Assembly: GCF_900099995.1 (NCBI RefSeq)
Contig: NZ_FNCZ01000002.1
Coordinates: 248,001-312,000, forward strand
Direction of reading: 5' to 3'
DNA: 64,000 bases
Origin: Winogradskyella thalassocola
GTDB taxonomy: Bacteria > Bacteroidota > Bacteroidia > Flavobacteriales > Flavobacteriaceae
Shown: one piece after another, positions 59,794 through 64,000 of the stretch
Layout: each line of letters begins with the position of its first letter
Position numbering within the stretch: the stretch's first letter is position 1
Made by a program: the position numbers and the translations under genes
The notes under the pieces: generated by a model
The model's database searches: none
What the model saw: only the letters and a program-made list of their open reading frames with translations
What the model was told of the DNA's origin: nothing

Positions 59794-61089
59794 TTAGTAG
59801 TTTAGAATAATGAAACCTATAATCCCAGCTAGGAAAATAATACCATACCCTACAAGGACATATTTTTTTAGTTGTTGACTTCCTGAGTAAAGTGAAATTC
59901 CAATTTTAACAATAGTATTGGCTAAGGTGGCTAATAAAATGGCATTTTGTGCGGTTAAAAAGTTGATGGTTGTTCCACCGAGTTTTGAAACTGATATAGA
60001 AATCGCATCAATATCGGTTAAGGCACTAATGGCACTAGAGAGGTAAATACCTTTTGAACCGTATTCGGTACTAGCATAGCTAACCAAAATTAAAATTCCT
60101 GTATAAAGAAGTCCAAAAAGAGTGGCATCCTTGATATTAAGCGGTTCTCCTAAAGGTAAATTTCCATTATAGTGTTTTTCGCCTTTTTGTTTTTTGTAAA
60201 AATAGATTGTGATCGCTAAACCTGACCCAAAAATAATAACCAAAGGAAGGGCAAGATCGTGTAGCATTGCGACGTTAAAAATATAGACCCAAGCCACTAC
60301 TCTTAAAATCATAATGCTAGCGGCTGCAAAAATGGCAACCGCATAATTTGCAGAAAGTTCTGGTGTCTCCTTGCTTTTTTTTGAAAACGGCCAAGTGACT
60401 ACTGTGCTAGACACCATGCCACCAAAAATACCCGTGAGTAGAATACCTCTGTTGGTACCTAAAAATTTCATTAAAATATAGCCAATGAAGCCAATGCCTG
60501 AGGTTAATACAATTATCCAACCTATTTCACTTGGATTAACAACGTTATATGGTCCAAAATTTTTGTCTGGTAGAAAAGGTAATATGAGTAGAGCAATAAC
60601 AACGAATCGGATAAAGGCAGAGAGTTCTTCGTGGTTAATTTGACCAACAATATTTTGAAATTTAATTTTTAAGGATAAAAGGACCACAAGAATGACGGTA
60701 AGTGCTAAACTGAGTTCTATATAACCTAAAAAGGTCAATCCTCCGAGTAAATACGTAAATATGGTTGCAAACTCTGTGGTACTGCCAATCTCTCCGTTGT
60801 TTGCTGTAATCCAATAGGAAATTGAAACAATTACACATAGGCTTATTAAACCAATAATAAAAAGCCATGGGTGAATCAAATAATTGAGTAGGGCAAAGGT
60901 AAAGCCCATAGCTGCAACTATAGAGAGTGTTCTTAAACCTGCAAAAATTTCCTTTTGATTTCCTTTTGAAAATTCACGTTCTAAACCTATAACAAGTCCA
61001 ATACCAACAGAAATAAGCATTCTAATTAAAAAATCAGATTGTGTAAGTTGAAAACTGTCGGTTTGTATGATAAAAATATCTTCCATCAT
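59794..61089 (-). CDS. MgtC/SapB-DUF4010 family membrane protein
   Basis: 431 residues, about 12-13 hydrophobic helices. The N-terminal third is MgtC/SapB-like (LIRMLISVGIGLVIGLEREFSKGNQKEIFAGLRTLSIVAAMG), and the rest is DUF4010 (SSTVVTWPFSKKS, LSSAISALTDIDAISISVSKLGG). Full-length members of this fused family are multi-pass transporters of unknown substrate. It overlaps the DUF2238 gene by 4 bp. Confidence 0.88.
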   Translation of the reverse strand: MMEDIFIIQTDSFQLTQSDFLIRMLISVGIGLVIGLEREFSKGNQKEIFAGLRTLSIVAAMGFTFALLNYLIHPWLFIIGLISLCVIVSISYWITANNGEIGSTTEFATIFTYLLGGLTFLGYIELSLALTVILVVLLSLKIKFQNIVGQINHEELSAFIRFVVIALLILPFLPDKNFGPYNVVNPSEIGWIIVLTSGIGFIGYILMKFLGTNRGILLTGIFGGMVSSTVVTWPFSKKSKETPELSANYAVAIFAAASIMILRVVAWVYIFNVAMLHDLALPLVIIFGSGLAITIYFYKKQKGEKHYNGNLPLGEPLNIKDATLFGLLYTGILILVSYASTEYGSKGIYLSSAISALTDIDAISISVSKLGGTTINFLTAQNAILLATLANTIVKIGISLYSGSQQLKKYVLVGYGIIFLAGIIGFIILNY

Positions 61090-61703
61090 TTTGAAGATTT
61101 AGTTTGTTTTGTAATCATACGGAATAAACAAAAGGATAATACCACTCCTATAAAAGCCATGGACATATCCTTTTGTGAGTCCCAAACATCACCTTGAGTC
61201 CCTAAATATGATATTCCTTCTTCAACAAAAAAGACATCAGCAACCAACCATTCTATTATTTCATATATAGCACTCGTTGATGTAATTATTAAGACAGGAA
61301 TAAATGATGCTATGTTTTTGGGGTAGTGTAACCATTTGCTTAAACATTCTTGAAGTGGATAGTATAATAGTAAGCCAAAAGCGAAATGAACGATTCTGTC
61401 GTATTGATTTCTAGAGGTATGAAAGACGTCTTGAAGCCAATACCCAAACGAATTATTAGCATAAGTGTATTTAGAGCCATAGACGTGAAAGCATAAAAAC
61501 AAACAAATGAGAAAATAACTAAAATCACTAAATTGATACGTTCTATAAGTCAGTATAAAAAAAAGCAATGCGATAACCGTTAGTGTGTTTTCTATTAACC
61601 AATTGGCCATATCTGTAGTTCCTACTAAAGAATTTAGCCAAACTGCAACGAATAAAAAACCAAACACAACCTGTCTAACAGTTATCGTATTGCTGATTAT
61701 CAT
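61086..61703 (-). CDS. DUF2238 (YjdF-like) membrane protein
   Basis: 205 residues, six hydrophobic helices. The family signature is NQYDRIVHFAFGLLLYYPLQE and IYEIIEWLVADVFFVEEGISYLGTQGDVWDSQKDMSMAFIG, with conserved Asp and His within membranes. The function is unknown. First gene of a two-gene leftward operon with MgtC/DUF4010. Confidence 0.88.
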   Translation of the reverse strand: MIISNTITVRQVVFGFLFVAVWLNSLVGTTDMANWLIENTLTVIALLFFILTYRTYQFSDFSYFLICLFLCFHVYGSKYTYANNSFGYWLQDVFHTSRNQYDRIVHFAFGLLLYYPLQECLSKWLHYPKNIASFIPVLIITSTSAIYEIIEWLVADVFFVEEGISYLGTQGDVWDSQKDMSMAFIGVVLSFCLFRMITKQTKSSK

Positions 61704-61761
61704 TTTTCAATTTTTTAAAGTTAACTCGTCTGAGTTCAAAATAACTTCTAAACTCTTCTTT

Positions 61762-62262
61762 TTAGTCTACATTATCTTTAAACAAATCTTTTAAAGCTAT
61801 ACCTATTTGGCTTGCATCATGTTTGAATTCGCGTTCAAATTCCATTTCAGTTTCTATTGCAGATTCGTTGAACTCAATGATGTCTTCATTAAATTTTTGA
61901 CTTCTTTGCTCTAGTTTTTCTTTTAACGCTTTATTTTTTTGTTCTAACTTATTAAGTTGCATTGTTAGTTTTTCTTGTTCTGCTTTACTAGCTAAAGCAA
62001 TTTTATCACGCAATACTTTAATGTCTTCTTCAGTATTATTAATTGCAGTTTCGGAGGTCGATTTAAATTTTTCCCAACTTGCAACTACCGTGTTTTTTAC
62101 TTCTTTCTGAGCCTCTATTCCGGCTTTATTTAAGTCTTTTCCAACTTCGGTCATATCTTCTTTTGCAGCTTTTATATCTTTTTTTGAAGCGTCGCCACAA
62201 CTTGTTAAAAATGTTCCTGCCATAAATCCTATTATGGTTAAGGATAAAATTCGTGTTTTCAT
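61762..62262 (-). CDS. Coiled-coil lipoprotein
   Basis: 166 residues. Lipoprotein signal ending in FLTSCGD (Cys at about 22). The mature part is a long charged coiled coil (EVKNTVVASWEKFKSTSETAINNTEEDIKVL, KAEQEKLTMQLNKLEQKNKALKEKLEQR). Related in sequence to the next upstream gene (motif W-x-x-FKxxSETA). Likely periplasmic or surface, possibly stress-related. Its start lies inside the end of the upstream reading frame. Confidence 0.75.
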   Translation of the reverse strand: MKTRILSLTIIGFMAGTFLTSCGDASKKDIKAAKEDMTEVGKDLNKAGIEAQKEVKNTVVASWEKFKSTSETAINNTEEDIKVLRDKIALASKAEQEKLTMQLNKLEQKNKALKEKLEQRSQKFNEDIIEFNESAIETEMEFEREFKHDASQIGIALKDLFKDNVD

Positions 62263-62707
62263 AATGTTTTGTTTTTATCAGCTCTTTTAGCGCTTTTTCT
62301 AAGGCCTTCATATCACGATTAAATTTGGCTTCAAATTCTTGTTCTTTAGCTTTAGCAACCTTATGGAATTTGATTCGTTTTTCCTTGAAGTCTTGACTCC
62401 GCTTTGTTAAACGATTTTGGAGTATATCTTTTTGTTTTTTTATTAAAGCAAGTTCTTTATTAACCTCATTAATACTTTGTATTCCTAATTGAGAAAATAC
62501 CTTTTCAAAGTCATTAATGGTGCTTTCATTCTTTTTCAGTGCAGTTTCTGATTTAGTTTTAAATGCTTTCCAATTGGTTTCAACATCTCGTTTTACTGCT
62601 GTATTGGTATTTGTTTTTACCGGCTGTGGTTTTGAAGAACCGCAACTAAGCACAGAGACCGCAATTAATAATATAACAATCCGTAAGGCAAGCAATAAAC
62701 GTCTCAT
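62126..62707 (-). CDS. Coiled-coil lipoprotein, apparently extended by stop loss
   Basis: 193 residues as read. The signal ends in SVLSCGSS (Cys at about 22), followed by a coiled coil with NWKAFKTKSETALKKNESTINDF, homologous to the downstream lipoprotein. The homology ends at KALKELI, near residue 145. The frame then runs on for about 46 residues, the last 137 bp of it inside the next gene in another frame, giving a very basic tail (WRRFKKRYKSCKRRYDRSWK). In the +1 frame a tandem TGA-TAA lies right at the end of the homologous part (about 62285-62280), so one indel may have removed the normal stop. Confidence 0.65.
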   Translation of the reverse strand: MRRLLLALRIVILLIAVSVLSCGSSKPQPVKTNTNTAVKRDVETNWKAFKTKSETALKKNESTINDFEKVFSQLGIQSINEVNKELALIKKQKDILQNRLTKRSQDFKEKRIKFHKVAKAKEQEFEAKFNRDMKALEKALKELIKTKHYENTNFILNHNRIYGRNIFNKLWRRFKKRYKSCKRRYDRSWKRLK

Positions 62708-62719
62708 AAGTAATACCCT

Positions 62720-63427
62720 TTAAATAGTTAATTCGGCTTCTTGAAGTTGATAATGGTTTGTAAGATTTAGGTTATTATCAAATTCGTAAACAGCAGGTAC
62801 TGCTGTTTGTACTTCTACATTAGAAATGTTATTCTTGTTAATGTTTTCTATTTGCGCAATTAAAGCACGAATAGAATTACCATGAGCAGAAACCAAAACG
62901 GTTTTGCCTTTAACGAGTTCACAAGCTATGGCTTCAAAAAAATACTGTACCACTCTTTTTTGAGTGTCTTCTAACGATTCACTTAGAGGTAAAAGTGATG
63001 GCTCTAAGGCATCGTATTTAGAATCGAACTTAGGATGGCGTTGATCATTAATATCTAAAGGCGGTGGAGGAGTACTGAATCCACGTCTAATATCCCAGTA
63101 TATTTCTTCGCCAACTTTAGTTCTAATGGCGTCTTTAGATTTTCCTTGCCAAGCTCCGTAGTTACGTTCGTTTAATTTCCAGCTTTTTATACAATTGACG
63201 TGCATCATGTCTGATGCTTCTAGTATAATCCAAGCTGTTTTTATAGCTCTTTTTAAATAAGAGGAAAAGCAAATAACAATAGAAAGGTTATGATCCTTAA
63301 TGAGTTTACCTGCTGCTTCTGCCTCTTCAATACCTTCAGGAGCAAGATCGATGTCGGTCCATCCTGTAAAGATGTTTTCCACATTCCAAAGGCTTTTACC
63401 GTGTCTTACTAATATTAGCTTTCCCAT
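62720..63427 (-). CDS. gpmA: 2,3-bisphosphoglycerate-dependent phosphoglycerate mutase
   Basis: 235 residues. The phosphohistidine motif LVRHGKSLWN (H9), GWTDIDLAPEG, SYLKRAIKTAW, the catalytic LNERNYGAWQGKSKD (E87) and VSAHGNSIRAL (second His) identify the dPGM family. It interconverts 2- and 3-phosphoglycerate. The segment after NYG (AWQGKSKDAI) deviates slightly from the usual LQGLNK. It lies 12 bp before the coiled-coil lipoprotein gene. Confidence 0.92.
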   Translation of the reverse strand: MGKLILVRHGKSLWNVENIFTGWTDIDLAPEGIEEAEAAGKLIKDHNLSIVICFSSYLKRAIKTAWIILEASDMMHVNCIKSWKLNERNYGAWQGKSKDAIRTKVGEEIYWDIRRGFSTPPPPLDINDQRHPKFDSKYDALEPSLLPLSESLEDTQKRVVQYFFEAIACELVKGKTVLVSAHGNSIRALIAQIENINKNNISNVEVQTAVPAVYEFDNNLNLTNHYQLQEAELTI

Positions 63428-63475
63428 TATGTTGTGATTTAATCATTTTGACTACTAGTGTCTCTTTTTTTTAAG

Positions 63476-64000
63476 TTAATCAACGACATCTTCATCTAAT
63501 GCTGTGTGCAATTGAAACAGTTTTTCTTCCTCTCTTTTAATTCTTTTTTTTAATCTATTTTTTCTGATGTTAGAGATAGACTTACTTATTGAATCTTCAT
63601 AGTCGTGAAGGCGTGTTTCTAAAGTGTGAATTTTACTTTTTGTTTTGTCTTTAACCTTTTGTAGTGTTGACTTTCTTTTAGCTTCTAGGTCCGCTAACTT
63701 TGCCTTACGCTGCGCTTTTAACGCGTTAATTTTTGTAATTATTTTGGCTTTTTCGTTAGCTGTCGCTTTTTTAAGTTTTTCACGTTCATCTTCAATGTCG
63801 TCTTCAATATCATCGATTTGTTCATCTATGTAATGATCAAATTCTATATCAGCTTCAGTTCTAATCACATTTACATTAAATGGTTTTAGATAATTATCAA
63901 TAAATACAGCGCTGTCTTCTCCGACTTCGGCGATAATGGTAATATCTCCGACTTCCATTTTGTTGGTAACTTTAGCTATAAAATGATCTTCAAAGTTGTA
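63476..64000 (-). CDS. Coiled-coil protein, N-terminus beyond right edge
   Basis: The frame is open to the window edge (HFIAKVTNK precedes the first internal Met), so this is the C-terminal 174 residues of a longer protein. It shows a short alpha/beta part (MEVGDITIIAEVGEDSAVFIDNYLKPFNVNVIRT) followed by about 120 residues of highly charged coiled coil (DIEDDIEDEREKLKKA, LKAQRKAKLADLEAKRKS). The pattern of a small domain plus charged helix resembles stress-associated proteins near P-type ATPase/BON clusters in other bacteria, from memory only. 48 bp before gpmA. Confidence 0.65.
   Translation of the reverse strand, partial: YNFEDHFIAKVTNKMEVGDITIIAEVGEDSAVFIDNYLKPFNVNVIRTEADIEFDHYIDEQIDDIEDDIEDEREKLKKATANEKAKIITKINALKAQRKAKLADLEAKRKSTLQKVKDKTKSKIHTLETRLHDYEDSISKSISNIRKNRLKKRIKREEEKLFQLHTALDEDVVD

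Noticed and set aside
63428..63445. TGATTTAATCA near the gpmA start as a regulon dyad
   Set aside because: The spacer is 3 bp, the site is almost adjacent to the start codon, and there is no room for the 23-bp spacing and -7 box.

Overview
This window comes from a low-GC member of the Bacteroidota, most likely a marine flavobacterium (family Flavobacteriaceae). The evidence is A/T-rich coding sequence, secreted proteins ending their signal peptides in AQ, lipoproteins without classical Shine-Dalgarno starts, and promoters of the Bacteroidota type (TTTG, 19 bp, TAnnTTTG), seen clearly in front of both tRNA genes. Typical families are present: DUF2911, DUF2490, BshB1 of bacillithiol synthesis, a fused CcsBA, ATP-dependent PEP carboxykinase, and a UbiA prenyltransferase between Maf and KdsC. 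There is no rRNA, CRISPR array or prophage. The only mobile gene is one small HUH transposase flanked by REP-like hairpins.

Layout. 1-4.5 kb: a leftward operon (TetR, ABC1/AarF kinase, flavin reductase, SDR, DUF2256, cryptochrome/photolyase-related protein cut by the left edge), with a TetR-like operator at its promoter. 4.6-7.1 kb: an arsenic operon (ArsR, DUF6428, ArsC, ACR3). 7.3-14.2 kb: DUF2911, then a leftward PIG-L deacetylase / 39-residue membrane peptide / sodium-solute symporter / Gfo-Idh-MocA operon. 14.3-20.2 kb: CorA, a small MscS-like protein, a lipoprotein, Maf, UbiA, KdsC and DUF2520. 20.4-21.0 kb: the REP-flanked transposase. 21.2-27.4 kb: truncated haemoglobin, MscL, CcsBA, a Cys/Met-metabolism PLP enzyme, DUF2490. 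27.4-36.8 kb: PckA, an SLC13 transporter, BshB1, tRNA-His, two M28 peptidases, DUF3108, tRNA-Ser. 36.9-41.8 kb: an export operon (TolC, HlyD, two ABC-2 permeases). 42-64 kb: a stress-type island with a patatin, MscS channel, sensor kinase, CRP-type response regulator, cardiolipin synthase, YtxH and holin-like proteins, sigma-like factor, thioredoxin, ExoIII, three BON genes, P-type ATPase, 3-hydroxyacyl-CoA dehydrogenase, MgtC/DUF4010, coiled-coil lipoproteins and phosphoglycerate mutase.

Main finding. Nine promoters share one architecture: a 12-bp dyad TGAY-N4-RTCA, then exactly 23 bp, then a Bacteroidota -7 box (consensus TAnnTTTR). They lie in front of the SLC13-pckA unit, the TolC exporter operon, the patatin-to-cardiolipin-synthase operon, the YtxH operon, the sigma-like operon, all three BON genes and the hydroxyacyl-CoA dehydrogenase. 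The dyad has FNR/CRP geometry. The island encodes an unusual response regulator (receiver, cNMP-like domain, CRP-type helix-turn-helix) next to a multi-PAS/GAF histidine kinase, and that operon carries the dyad itself. I infer an autoregulated two-component CRP-type regulon linking envelope stress proteins, export and gluconeogenic carbon flow.

Signs of decay in the island: a BON gene interrupted by TGA at a conserved Trp codon, a patatin interrupted by an in-frame TAG, a remnant of a small gene at about 56.8-57.1 kb, and a coiled-coil lipoprotein gene that has apparently lost its stop and runs 137 bp into the next gene out of frame. Sequencing error has to be excluded for each.
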